This document shows, in pieces, positions 28,958 to 39,800 of a stretch of DNA of 64,000 nt. The first letter of the stretch is position 1. Each line of letters begins with the position of its first letter. Made by a program: the position numbers and the translations under genes. The notes under the pieces are model-generated. The model ran no database searches, was not told the DNA's origin, and saw only the letters and a program-made list of their open reading frames with translations. This DNA comes from Streptomyces sp. P3 (GTDB lineage Bacteria > Actinomycetota > Actinomycetes > Streptomycetales > Streptomycetaceae), in assembly GCA_016893485.2 (NCBI GenBank), contig JAFEKX020000001.1:5907501-5971500 (forward strand). Reading direction: 5' to 3'.

Positions 28958-29056
28958 ATGGGTCGCCACCGCAAGCCCACCCGCTGGGACCGGATCCGTC
29001 TTCGGATGGTGAAGCAACGGAGGAGGTGGATCTTGTGGATTCACGGCGGAAAGTGA
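28958..29056 (+). CDS. Candidate 32-residue basic, Trp-rich peptide
   Basis: ATG at 28958 directly follows GGAAGGGGGCGCCC. The product begins MGRHRKPTRWDRIRLRMVKQ and goes on RRRWILWIHGGK: 13 Arg/Lys, three Trp, no acidic residue but one Asp. It could be a membrane-active or nucleic-acid-binding peptide. It is too short for usual gene calls; support is the ribosome site, the flanking inverted repeat and the terminator at 29105. Confidence 0.35.
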   Translation: MGRHRKPTRWDRIRLRMVKQRRRWILWIHGGK

Positions 29057-29104
29057 GCGGCCACCCCCAAGGCAACTAGGGGTGGACACTCCGTTCACTT
29101 TTCA

Positions 29105-29138
29105 GGAGCTCACCGCAGTAGCCTCTGCGGTGGGCTCC
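29105..29138. terminator. Terminator hairpin
   Basis: GGAGCTCACCGCAG (29105-29118) pairs with CTGCGGTGGGCTCC (29125-29138) with one mismatch, followed by ACCTGTTTCTT. It can end the small ORF transcript and, from the other side, the sugar dehydrogenase gene. Confidence 0.65.
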
Positions 29139-29235
29139 ACCTGTTTCTTACGGTACCGGCGCCGCGAGTCGCACGCCACCAGCCCCCTACGCACGCCCCG
29201 CCTCAGGCGCCCCCTGCACCACCCGCGCGCCGGGG

Positions 29236-30443
29236 TCAGAGGCGGTGTGCCGCGCCCGTCGGGGTCGCGCCGCGTGTGTCCAGGAGCAGCTGGGCCTTCA
29301 CGGACAGGCCCTGGAGGTCGTACGTCCGGTGCTGCTGGAGCAGGATCGTCAGGTCGGCGTCGGCCGCCGCCTCGTAGAGGGAGTCCACCCGGGGACCGGG
29401 CGGTCGAGGACGCTCCAGGACGGGATGTGCGGGTCGTGGTAGCTGACGGAGGCACCGAGTTCCATCAGGCGGATCGCGATCTCCTGGGCGGGGGTGCCCT
29501 GCTGGTCGGCGAGGTCGGCCTTGTAGGTGACTCCGAGGAGCAGGACGCGGGCCCCGCGCGCGGACTTGCCGTGTTCGTTGAGGAGCGTGGCGGCGCGCTG
29601 GATGACGTAGCGGGGCATCTGGTTGTTGACCTGCTGGGCGAGTTCGACCATGCGCAGGGGGCGCGGGCCGTGGCCGGTGAGGTCCTGGGGGACCGCGTGG
29701 CCGCCGACGCCGGGGCCGGGGCGGAAGGCCTGGTAGCCGAACGGCTTGGTCTCCGCGCAGCGGATGACGTCCCACAGGTCGACGCCCAAGTCGTGGCACA
29801 GGACGGCCATTTCGTTGACGAGGGCGATGTTGACGTGCCGGAAGTTGGTCTCCAAGAGCTGCACGGTCTCCGCTTCGCGCAGGCCACGCGCGCGTACCAC
29901 CTTGTCGGTGAGCCTGCCGTAGAACGCGGCGGCCGACTCGGTGCAGGCCGGGGTGAGCCCGCCGATCACCTTCGGGGTGGTGGCCGGGGTGAAGTCGCGG
30001 TTGCCGGGGTCGACGCGGCTGGGAGAGTAGGCGAGGTGGAAGTCGCGTCCCGCGCGCAGGCCCGAACCCTCTTCGAGGAGGGGGGCGCAGGAAGGTTTCC
30101 GTGGTGCCGGGGTGCACCGCCGACTCCAGGATCACCGTGGTGTGCGGGCGCAGGTGGGCGGCGAGGGCGCGGGCTGCGGTCTCCACCTGGCTGAGGTCGA
30201 GGCCGCCGTCGGCGTCCCGCGGGGTCGGGGCGCAGATCACGGCGGTGCGTACGCGGCCGAGCTCGGCGGGGTTGGTGGCCGGCCGGAAGCCCCCGAGAGC
30301 ATCCGGCGCAGTTCTGCGGGGCTGAGGGAGCCGGCCTCAGGACCGGTCTTGAAGCCGACCGTGGCGATACCGGCGGCGACAGCGGCCTGGGCCAGGGGCA
30401 GGCCGAGAGGACCGAGTCCGATGACGGCGAGATCTGCGGGCAT
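29236..30443 (-). CDS. Nucleotide-sugar dehydrogenase family protein with altered active site (three indels)
   Basis: UDP-glucose/UDP-ManNAc dehydrogenase fold: NAD domain LAVIGLGPLGLPLAQAAV, then ICAPTP, ESAVHPGTTE, and the dimerisation segment VQLLETNFRHVNIALVNEMA. The nucleotide-sugar-binding domain continues VLLLGVTYKADLADQQGTPA. The catalytic Cys of GGHCxP is Ala (GVGGHAVPQDL), and the Lys of the V-K-L-x-E-N motif is Gln (VQLLETN); the Asp that normally binds NAD ribose after the Gly loop is Lys (GFKTG). It is therefore probably not an active dehydrogenase. Frame breaks lie near 30293, 30087 and 29395. Divergent from glpD. Confidence 0.75.
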
Positions 30444-30714
30444 GGCGTGGGCCGTCCTTCCCAGTAACCGAAGCGGGACAGGTGCGCAAGCCCTGTGGAC
30501 AGAACGAGCGAGCGCAATGTCAGACTAGGAGTAAATATGACCGTTATGCGGGATTGGACGGCTGTGTTTCTCGGCAGTCCCGTGATTGTTGTCCACAGGC
30601 TGGGGGCGAGTGGTGGCTGAAGTCGGGCAACCCGGTCAGAATTTGGGCAGGAGGGAAACGAACCGGGCTTCGCCGAACGGGTGCGGCCGGCGCTACCGAT
30701 AGCGGGAGGCAGCG
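30444..30714. other. Divergent sugar dehydrogenase-like/glpD region with DnaA-box-like inverted repeat
   Basis: 271 bp. CCTGTGGACA (30492-30501) is the exact inverse of TGTCCACAGG (30590-30599). The second contains TTGTCCACA (30589-30597), the actinobacterial DnaA box. AT-rich positions such as GTAAATATGACCG (30531-30543) lie between the arms. Confidence 0.55.
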
Positions 30715-32423
30715 GTGAGGACAGCGACACTGGGTCCGGCGCAGCGAGCCGAGGCACTGGCGGGAATGGCCGAGCGCGAACTGGATGTGCTCGTGGTGGG
30801 CGGAGGTGTGGTCGGCGCGGGCACCGCCCTGGACGCCGTGACACGCGGCCTGTCCACCGGACTGGTCGAGGCGCGGGACTGGGCGTCCGGCACGTCGAGC
30901 AGGTCGAGCAAGCTCATCCACGGAGGGCTGCGCTATCTGGAGATGCTCGACTTCGCCCTCGTCCGGGAGGCCCTCAAGGAACGCGGACTGCTGCTGGAGC
31001 GCCTGGCCCCGCACCTGGTGAAGCCGGTGCCGTTCCTGTACCCGCTCCAGCACAAGGGCTGGGAGCGGCTCTACGCCGGTTCGGGCGTCGCGCTCTACGA
31101 CGCGATGTCCATGGCCCGCGCCCACGGCCGGGGCCTGCCCACGCACCGCCACCTGAGCCGCCGTCACGCCCTGCGCGTGGCACCCGCCTTGAAGAAGGAC
31201 GCCCTGGTCGGCGCGCTGCAGTACTACGACGCGCAGATGGACGACGCCCGCTATGTGGCCACGCTGGTGCGCACGGCCTCGTCCTACGGAGCGAAAGTCG
31301 CCAACCGCGCGCGGGTGACCGGTTTCCTGCGCGAGGGCGAGCGCGTGGTCGGCGCCCGGGTGCAGGACGTCGAGGCGGGCGGCGAGTACGAGATCCGCGC
31401 CAAGCAGATCGTGAACGCGACGGGGGTGTGGACCGACGACACCCAGGCGATGGTCGGCGAGCGCGGCCAGTTCCACGTCCGGGCCTCCAAGGGCATCCAC
31501 CTGGTCGTCCCCAAGGACCGCATCAACTCCACCAGCGGGCTGATCCTGCGCACCGAGAAGTCCGTCCTGTTCGTCATCCCGTGGGGCCGGCACTGGATCG
31601 TCGGCACCACCGACGCCGACTGGGACCTCGACAAGGCCCACCCGGCCGCGTCCAGCGCCGACATCGACTACCTCCTCGAACACGTCAACTCCGTACTCGC
31701 GGTCCCCTGACCAGGGACGACGTCCAGGGTGTGTACGCGGGGCTGCGGCCCCTGCTGGCCGGCGAGTCCGACGCCACCAGCAAGCTGTCGCGCGAGCACA
31801 CCGTCGCGCACCCGGTGCCGGGGCTCGTCGTCGTGGCGGGCGGCAAGTACACGACGTACCGCGTGATGGCCAAGGACGCCGTGGACGAGGCGGTGCACGG
31901 CCTCGACATGCGGGTCGCCGAGTGCGTCACCGAGGACGTGCCGCTGCTGGGCGCGGAGGGATATCGGGCGTTGTGGAACGCGCGGGCGCGCATCGCCACC
32001 AAGACCGGCATCCATGTGGTGCGTGTGGAGCATTTGTTGAACCGTTTCGGCTCGATGGCCGAGGAGGTCCTCGAACTCATCGAGAAGGACCCCACCCTCG
32101 GCGAACCCCTCCAGTTCGCCGACGACTATCTGCGCGCCGAGGTCGTCTACGCCGCCTCGCACGAGGGCGCCCGCCACCTGGACGACGTCCTCACCCGCCG
32201 CACCCGCATCTCGATCGAGACCTTCGACGACCGGGGCACGCGCAGCGCCCGTGAGGCCGCCGAGCTGATGGCACCGGTGCTCGGCTGGGACAAGGACCAG
32301 ATCGAGCGCGAGGTCGAGCACTACGAGAAGCGGGTGGAGGCCGAGCGCGAGTCCCAGCTCCAGCCGGACGACCTCACGGCGGACGCGGCGCGGCTGGGGG
32401 CGCCGGACATCGCGCCGCTGTAG
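30715..32423 (+). CDS. glpD: Aerobic glycerol-3-phosphate dehydrogenase GlpD (one indel)
   Basis: FAD-dependent, membrane-associated enzyme oxidising glycerol 3-phosphate to DHAP. The FAD loop VLVVGGGVVGAGTALDAVTR, SSRSSKLIHGGLRYLE and VNATGVWTDD are family marks; the C-terminal helical domain starts near RALWNARARIAT. GTG start at 30715. A C is missing in the run near 31707 (VPLTRDDVQGVYAG expected). It stands alone, with DnaA-box-like repeats upstream. Confidence 0.92.
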
Positions 32424-32473
32424 TCCCGTCGCGGGACGCGTTGCCGCTGTGGCGACGCCGGGTGCGGTCGGCC

Positions 32474-32586
32474 CGGCTCAGGGCTCAGGCTAGAGGCTCA
32501 GGCTCAGGGCTGAGGGGCTCAGGGCTCAGGGCTCAGGCTCAAGGCTCAGGCTCACGGCTGAGGGGCTCAGGGCTCAGGCCTCAGGG
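32474..32586. repeat. GGCTCAG-type short tandem repeat array
   Basis: About 15 imperfect copies of GGCTCAG/GGCTCA with occasional GGCTGAGG over roughly 110 bp, between convergent glpD and the serine hydrolase. No gene is encoded. Confidence 0.75.
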
Positions 32587-32643
32587 CCGGCTTCACTCGA
32601 ACGAGTGTCACAAGGTGGGATCTTTGTCCGGAACCCGGCCGTT

Positions 32644-33748
32644 CTACGAGGTGCGGGGGCAGAACTCGGCGGCGAGCAGGGCCGGTTCGAGGCCGGGGTC
32701 TGCGATCTCGCTCGTGTTCACCCGGAAGGTGAGGACACGACGGCCGTCGAGGCTGACTGCGGTGCGCACGTAGCTGCCGGAGATCCGGCCGTTGTGCCCC
32801 CACACCGTGGTGCCGCACGGCAGCTTCACCGGAAACAGCCCCATGCCGTACGAGCCGTGTGCGGTGCGGGTGTCGAGCATCTCGCGCAGCCATCGCGGGG
32901 GCAGCAACCGCCCGCCGAGCAGGGCCGAGTAGAAGCGGTCCAGGTCGGCGAGCGTGGTCACCAGCTCGCCCGCGGCCCCGGCCACCCGCGGGTCGAGATC
33001 GGTGACGTCGGAGCCGTCGGCGGCATAGGCCCGGCCGTGCGGCGAGGGAAGAGTGGTGCGGGAGCCCGGGAAGGAGGTGCCCGTCAGACGCAGCGGAGCG
33101 ATGATGCGGCGCTCGGCCTCGGTGGCGTACGAGTCGCCGGTGACCTGTCGGATCACCAGGCCGAGCAGCACGTAGTTGGTGTTCGAGTAGGAGAAGCGGC
33201 CTCGATCGGCCGGAGGGTGGGTGACTGCCATACGGACGGCCCGAGTCGGGGACACGGGGACCGTGCCCCGGTGTCCGCGGTGAAGTCGTACAGACCGCTG
33301 GTGTGGGTGAGCAGGGAACGAAGGGTCAGCGCGCGCCCGTCGTTGCCCGCCCCGTGTACCAGACCCGGCAGGTGCTGCTCGACCGTGTCGGACAGGGACA
33401 GCCGGTGTTCGGCGGCGAGTTGGAGGACCAGGGTCGCGATGAAGGTCTTCGTGATGCTGCCCGCGCGGAAATGGTCGGCGCGACTGATGCCGATGCCTGA
33501 CTGGGCGTACGCCGTCGTCCCGAGGGCGTAGTCCGTCGCGGCCCGCTCGTGGCCCGCCCCGGCCGGGGTGGCGCCAAGGCCCGTGCTGTCGTGGGCCAGT
33601 AGCGCCGCCGCGGGGGCTCCTCCCGGGCGACCAGCAGGCTGACCAGGGCGTTCGTGTCCGGTGCCGGGCCGGCCTGGGAGGCGGCCGCGGACAGGCAGAG
33701 GAAGGCCAGGGACACCGGAAGGGCCAGCAGTGTCCGAGGTGTGGGCAT
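32644..33748 (-). CDS. Secreted serine hydrolase, beta-lactamase/DD-carboxypeptidase family (indels)
   Basis: Signal peptide MPTPRTLLALPVSLAFLCLS (cleavage after SQA likely). The S-x-x-K motif is GSITKTFIATLVLQLAAEH, the second motif YSN (RFSYSNTNYVLLG), and the third HNG (WGHNGRISGSYV). This is the class C/AmpH fold; targets could be D-Ala-D-Ala peptides or esters. Frame breaks near 33600 and 33265. It diverges from the first kinase gene and is convergent with glpD across the repeat array. Confidence 0.8.
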
Positions 33749-33918
33749 CGCGATCCTCCGTTCTCAGCGGTCATCCTGCCGGACTTAACTGTGTGACCTG
33801 CGGCGGATGTCTGACGGGATGTGCCCGGGGTACCCGAGGAGAGGCCCCCTGGGCGTTGGGCACTTGTTCGGTGGGGGACAATGGAGGCTCTGTCAGGGCG
33901 GGTTGCATGAGGGGACGC

Positions 33919-36422
33919 ATGTCGGAGGCGGAGCGGGCGGGGACATCCCGTCAGGACACTCGTCGGGACAAGAACGAGCGTCTTCTCGCCGGGCGGTACC
34001 GGCTGGGAGAAGTGCTCGGCCGCGGAGGCATGGGCACGGTGTGGCGTGCCGAGGACGAAACCCTGGGCCGGACGGTCGCCGTCAAGGAGCTGCGGTTCCC
34101 GACCAGCATCGACGAGGACGAGAAACGGCGGCTGATCACCCGGACGCTGCGCGAGGCCAAGGCCATCGCGCGGATCCGCAACACCAGCGCGGTGACGGTC
34201 TATGACGTCGTCGACGAGGACGACCGGCCGTGGATGGATCGTCATGGAGTTGGTCGAGGGCAAGTCCCTCGCCGAGGTCATCCGCGAGGACGGTCTGCTG
34301 AAGCCGCGGCGCGCGGCGGAGGTGGGGCTCGCGATACTCGACGTCCTGCGGTCCGCGCACCGCGAGGGCATCCTGCACCGCGACGTGAAGCCGTCGAACG
34401 TGCTGATCGCCGAGGACGGCCGGGTCGTGCTCACCGACTTCGGCATCGCGCAGGTCGAGGGCGACCCGTCGATCACCTCCACCGGCATGCTCGTCGGCGC
34501 GCCCTCCTACATCTCCCCGGAGCGGGCCCGCGGGCACAAGCCGGGTCCGGCGGCGGACCTGTGGTCGCTCGGCGGCTTGTTGTACGCGGCGGTCGAGGGC
34601 GCACCGCCGTACGACAAGGGTTCGGCGATCGCCACGCTCACCGCGGTGATGACCGAGCCGTTGGAGGAGCCGAAGAACGCCGGGCCGTTGAAGGACGTCA
34701 TCTACGGCCTGCTGAACAAGGACCCGGCCCAGCGTCTCGACGACGCGGGTGCCCGGGCGATGCTCACCGCGGTGATCCACGCGCCCGACCCGAAGCCGGC
34801 CGAGCCGGAGCCGCCGTTGGACGCGACCCGGGTCGTGCCGTTGCCGGCGCAGCCGGGGCCCGCCGAGACCGGTGGCAAGAAGAGCGGTGGCGGCAGCGGG
34901 AGTTCGGGGGCTTCGGCGGGGGCCGAGCGGTTGCGCGGGGCGTTGCGATCCATGCGGAAGGCGGCCGGGGATCGGCCGCGGCCGGGGCGGGCGCTGCGGG
35001 TGCTTCGGCGGCTGCGGGGTCGGCGACGGGTTCCGGTGCGGGTCCGGCCACGGGGGCGGGGGCCGGTGCGGCTCCTTCCGGGGCTTCTCGTGAGGCTTCC
35101 GGTGCGACCACCGGCGGGGCTTCCGCGGGAGCTTCAACTTCCGCGCCCGGTAAGTTGGTGGCTCCGGCCCGGGTGCGGGCGCGGGGTCTGGTGCCGCTGC
35201 TGCCGGTGCCGGGACTTCGGGCAAGAGTGACTCGCGAGGGGCGAAGGGCGCTGCTGCCGAGGCCAGTTCAGGGTCTGCGGGTGCCAAGGCCGGTACGCCT
35301 GCGGTTCCTTCGGCTCGGTCGGGAGGCGGCGCCGGTGCGGCGACGCGTTCCGGGACGTCGGCCGGTGCGGGGACTGCGGCTGATGCTGCGGCCGCCTCGG
35401 CGGCGGTGAAGGGCAGCGGGACGAACTCCGGTACGCGCGACGCCGGTTCGCGTGACGCGGGTGTGCAGTCGTCGGGGCTGCGGGAGCCGGGTCTCGGTGA
35501 CGCCGGTACCAAGGGGCTGAGCGCTACCCGGGACCTGGGCGCGACCCGCGAGGTCGGTGCGCGTGGGGGCAAGTCGGGTGCGGGCGAGCGGAGTTCCGGT
35601 TGGCCCGTGATGACGCCGCCGGATCTGCCGCCGCGGCCGGTGCCCAAGGCGCCGCTCACGGACGTGGTGCCGAAGCGCACGCTGGTGATCATCGCCGTCG
35701 TGGTCGCGCTCGCGGTGATCGGTGTCGTGCTGGCGCTGACGCTCGGCGGCGGTGACGGCGGCGGCTCCAAGGGGTCGAAGGACAACAACGGCGCCAAGGC
35801 CGGGGGCGGTGTCAGCGCGAGCGCGAGTGCGAGCGCCGACGAGAAGAAGGACGACGACGACACCAAGAGCTCGGGCGGTACGCAGCCCGACTCCTCGGCG
35901 ACGGCAAGTGGCGGGGAAAACACGGCGAGTTCGGGCACGGGCACGTCCAGTGGGTCCGACGACGGGACGAACGGCTCCTCGGACGGCGCCGCGGTCGTGA
36001 AGACGTACAAGGCGAGCCAGGGTTTCTCGATCGGCCTGCCCGCCGGGTGGTCGTACCAGTCGACGGACTCCGCCGGGGTCCGGCTGGCCGGTCCCGACGG
36101 GCAGAAGCTGCTGATCGCCTGGACCAGTACACCGAAGAGCGACGCGGTCGCGGACTGGAAGAACCAGGAGCAGTACATGACGCGCTCCGGGTACTCGCGG
36201 ATCCGAATAGAAAAGGTGGACTACCGGGGCTGGAACACGGCCGACTGGGAGTTCACCTATCAGGACGGTGGGACGAAGTACCGCACCATCGACCGCGGGT
36301 TCGTCGTCAACAGTCATCTCGGATATGCGCTCATGTACACCGCGAAGGCTGCCAATTGGGGTACCGAGCTTCGTAAGGACACCTGGACGACGCTGACGAA
36401 GACGTTCCAACCGAAGTCGTGA
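33919..36422 (+). CDS. Receptor-like Ser/Thr protein kinase 1 (indels in linker)
   Basis: Hanks-type kinase with all motifs: LGRGGMGTVWRAEDE, VAVKEL, ILHRDVKPSNVLI, LTDFGIAQVEG and YISPERARG. A long Ala/Gly/Ser linker precedes one membrane segment (LVIIAVVVALAVIGVVLALT) and an extracytoplasmic domain (QGFSIGLPAGWSYQSTDSA to TWTTLTKTF). There are no PASTA repeats. The frame is broken by a 4-base duplication near 34236 (GGATGGAT before CGTCATGG) and by indels at about 35000-35230. ATG 33919 follows GAGGGG; ATG 33907 is an alternative. It is the first of a kinase series. Confidence 0.88.
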
Positions 36423-36585
36423 GGCGGGTGGGGCCGGGTTTGGCGCGCCAGATCCGTCAACCCCTCTTTGTGGGTTGCCTCCGGCACGTATCGTGAGTGG
36501 TTGCGGACCGTACGCATCTAGGTATGCGGACGGAACGGGCCGCAAGGCGAACGGAATTGACCAACCGGGCGGCCGGGGAGGCAAC

Positions 36586-39500
36586 GTGGACGACTATGCG
36601 GGTCGGGTGCTCGCCGACCGCTACCGCCTGCCGCTGCCGCCCTCCGACGAGTACGAACTCACCGAGACCCGGGCCTTCGACACGTACAGCGGGCAGGAAG
36701 TCCTGGTACGCCAGGTGCCGTTGCCCGAGGTCGTCGAGGCGGAGGTGCTCGGCGACGACGGGCTGCCCGACGGGTTCACGGCGCGCGACCGCGGGGCCCG
36801 ACGGCCGACCGCGGCACGGACCGCCACGCGACGGCCCTCCGATCCCGCCGTGCGGCGTGCGGTCGAGGCCGCGCAGGCCGCGGCGCGCATCCCCGACCAT
36901 CCCCGTCTCGACCAGGTCTTCGACGTGTTCGCCGAGGGCGGTTCGCTGTGGATAGTGAGCGAACTGGTGTCCGCGCAGCCGCTCGCCGCCCTGCTCGCGG
37001 AGAAGCCGCTGTCGCCGTACCGGGCGGCCGAGGTCGCCGCCGACGTGCTGATGGCGCTGCGGGTGCTGCACGCGCACGGCTGGGTGCATCGCAACATCAC
37101 CGCCCGCACGGTGCTCGTCTGCGACGACGGCCGCGTCATGCTGACCGGCCTCGCGGTCGGCGCGGCGGAGGAGGCACTGTGCGGCTACGACCCGGTGCCG
37201 GGCCAGGACGGCGTGGACGGCGACGCGGCGGTCCCCGCGGGCTCCAGGGCCCCGGGCGGCGCGATCGCCCCCGCGGGCTCCACGACCCGGGCCGGTTCGC
37301 CAACTCCCGGCGGTTCTACGGTTCCTGCGGTCCCCGGCGACGCCCGGGGTACCGGCGGCGGAGCGATCGGCTTCGGCGGGCGCGGGCGGTGGAGCGGCTG
37401 CTGCCGTAGCCCCCGGTGGCGCGGACCCCGAGGCCGCCCGGCGGGCCGCGATCGAGGCGCGGGCCGCCGGAGGGCTGCCCGGAGTCGGTGTGGAGAGCGC
37501 CGGCGCGAGCGGTACGCCCGCCGTGCCCGCCCGCAGGGAGCCGGACGGCGGCGGTGACGTACGGGCCGCGCGCGCCGGGGCGATCGCCGCGTACCGCGCG
37601 GGCGCCCGGGCCGCGGCGCGGGTCCAGGAGTCCCAGCAGGGCCGCCCCGCCCTCCCCGGAGCCCGCCCCGCCCCCGAGGGCGAACACGGCCCCGCCCAGG
37701 CCAACGGCGCGGCCCAACTCCCGTACGCGGGAGGCAACGGCGTGCAACACCCGACCCCCACCACCCCGCCGGGCCAGATAGCCGACCCCTACGGCGTCCG
37801 CAACACCGCGTGGCACGGCGCGACACCGCGCCCCGGCACCGGCGAGCAGGGCTCGGCGGCGCAGGGCGAGCGGACTTTCCCGCCCCTGGAGAGCGGCGGC
37901 GGTTCGCAGTCCGCGTTCGGGTCGGGCCCAGGGCGCCCCGGGCAGGGCTCGGTGCCGCAGGGCGACCAGGCACGCCAGCCCCTGGAGGGCGGCGCCGGTG
38001 CGCTGCCCCGGGGAACGGGCAGGTTCTCCGGCGCGGACGGCCGTTCCTACGGCACGGAAGCCCCGGCGGGCTACGTCGGCGCGGACGGCCGTTCCTACGG
38101 CACGGAGGCCCCGACGGGCTACGCCGGCGCCCCGCGCCCGCACGGCACGGACGCCCCGGCCCAGGGCGGAGACACCTCCCGCCCCCACACTCCCGACCCC
38201 ACGGCCTACGGCGCCCTCACAGCCGCCACCGGGCAGCACCCCGTCCCCGCGCCGCCCGCCGGCACCTCCCGTACCCCCGGCCTCGAAGGCCCCGTACCGC
38301 CCGCTGCCGCCTCCGGCAACTCGCCTCACCCTCCCGCCCGTTGGGACGACCTCGCCGCCGCCGTAGGCGCTCCCGTCCGCCGGGGTCCCGCCACAGCGCT
38401 CGCCGCCGAGCGGGCACGGCAGGTGCGGATGACGGTCGTCGGGCCGGTCACCGAGCGGTGGGCGCCCGAGCAGGCCGTACCGGTGCATGAGAACTGGCAG
38501 TTGGCCGCGCCGATCGGGCCCGCCACCGATCTGTGGGCGCTCGGGGCGCTGCTCTTCCGGGCCGTGCAGGGGCACGCGCCGTATCCGGAGGAGGCGACGG
38601 CGGAGCTGGTGCAGCTGGTGTGTGCGGAGCCGCCCGCCTTCGCCGAGGAGTGCGGGCCGCTCAGGCCGGTCGTGGAGTCGTTGCTGCGGCAGGACCCGAC
38701 CGAGCGGCTGGACTTCGAGGAACTGCGGGGCTGGCTGCGGTCGTTGGTGCGTTCGGCGCCGGAGCCCGAGGCCGGTACGTATGTCGTCGCCACCCCGCCG
38801 ACCGACCCGCGTCGGCTGCCGATCGTGCGCAGGCGCGGCGAGTTGGTGCGCAGGCGGCGGGCCGGGCTGCCCGCGACCAGTCCGCACGGGCGGCACAAGC
38901 GGGCCAGGGACGAAGTCGGCGGATCACCGAGGCGGTTGGGCCGGACGCTGCTGATCCTCGTCTTCCTGCTGCTGGCCGGCGCGGTCGCGTACGCGATGCT
39001 CTTCATGCCCAAGTCCGGGAGAACACCGGTGCGGGGCAGGGCGATCGGACCGGTGCGGCCGGCGAGGCCAGTACCGCGCCCACCCAGTCGTCGGACGGTT
39101 CGAGCAGTCAGCCGCAGCCCGACCAGACCTCGCCGTCGAGCGGCAACAGCCCCTCCAAGTCGGCCAGTTCGACCGAGACGCAGACCGACCCGAACGTGGC
39201 CGACGGCTTCACGCTGCGCAAGGACCCGGAAGGGTTCCGCGGATCGCCGTGGCGAAGGGCTGGACCCGGACGCCGAAGAACGGCAGCGGCCAAGTCGTCT
39301 ACTCCCACGGCGGTTTCGAGCTGATCGTCGTGCCCGGCAGGGACAGCGCGGCATCCGCCGGCAGCGACCCGATGGTCTACCAGCGGGACAAGGAGGCCGA
39401 GTTGCAGCCGTACCGCAGCTCCAGCTGGGCCACCGCGACCGGGCTGCGGACCATCACGGTCGGCGGAAGGACCATGGCCGAGGGGCAGTTCACCTGGACG

Positions 39501-39653
39501 GACAGTCAGGGCGGCGACCTCTTCGTACGCAACATGGTGTTCCTCATCAACGGCCGCTACCACATCGTGCAGGTCCGTGGCCCGGAGGCACAACGCGACG
39601 AAGTGACGAGCCTGTACGAACAGGCGTCGTCGACCTATCAGTACACCGGGTGA
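36586..39653 (+). CDS. Receptor-like pseudokinase with very large insertion (indels)
   Basis: GTG start after GGGGAGG. The kinase N-lobe is divergent (ADRYRLPLPPSDEYEL, no Gly loop). The catalytic HRD is HRN (WVHRNITARTVLVC) and DFG is TGL (VMLTGLAVG), so phosphotransfer is not expected. About 400 Ala/Gly/Pro-rich residues (37200-38400) separate this from the remaining C-lobe, ATDLWALGALLFRAVQGHAP and QDPTERLDFEELRGWL. A membrane segment (LLILVFLLLAGAVAYAMLF) and an outer domain ending SSTYQYTG follow. Indels lie near 37200-37400, 39015 and 39242. It sits between two active kinases. Confidence 0.72.
38030..38125 (+). repeat. Two tandem 48-bp repeats within the pseudokinase insertion
   Basis: Copies 38030-38077 and 38078-38125 differ at only a few bases and encode GADGRSYGTEAPAGYV and GADGRSYGTEAPTGYA. 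Confidence 0.85.
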
Positions 39654-39800
39654 CCCGCGGAGGCGGCGCGCCGGGGCCCGTTGGTTCCCGATCGGGCGCA
39701 GAAGCGACAACCGTCACAGTGCGGTCTCCGTGGTACCCCCTGGTTCCCTGGACGAGGGCCTGTCCTTACGCTGAGCCTGTCAAGAGCATTGCGGGGAAAC

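Noticed and set aside
34136..36178. A 680-residue minus frame opposite kinase 1
   Set aside because: Pro/Ser/Arg composition typical of an antisense shadow; kinase motifs are on the plus strand.
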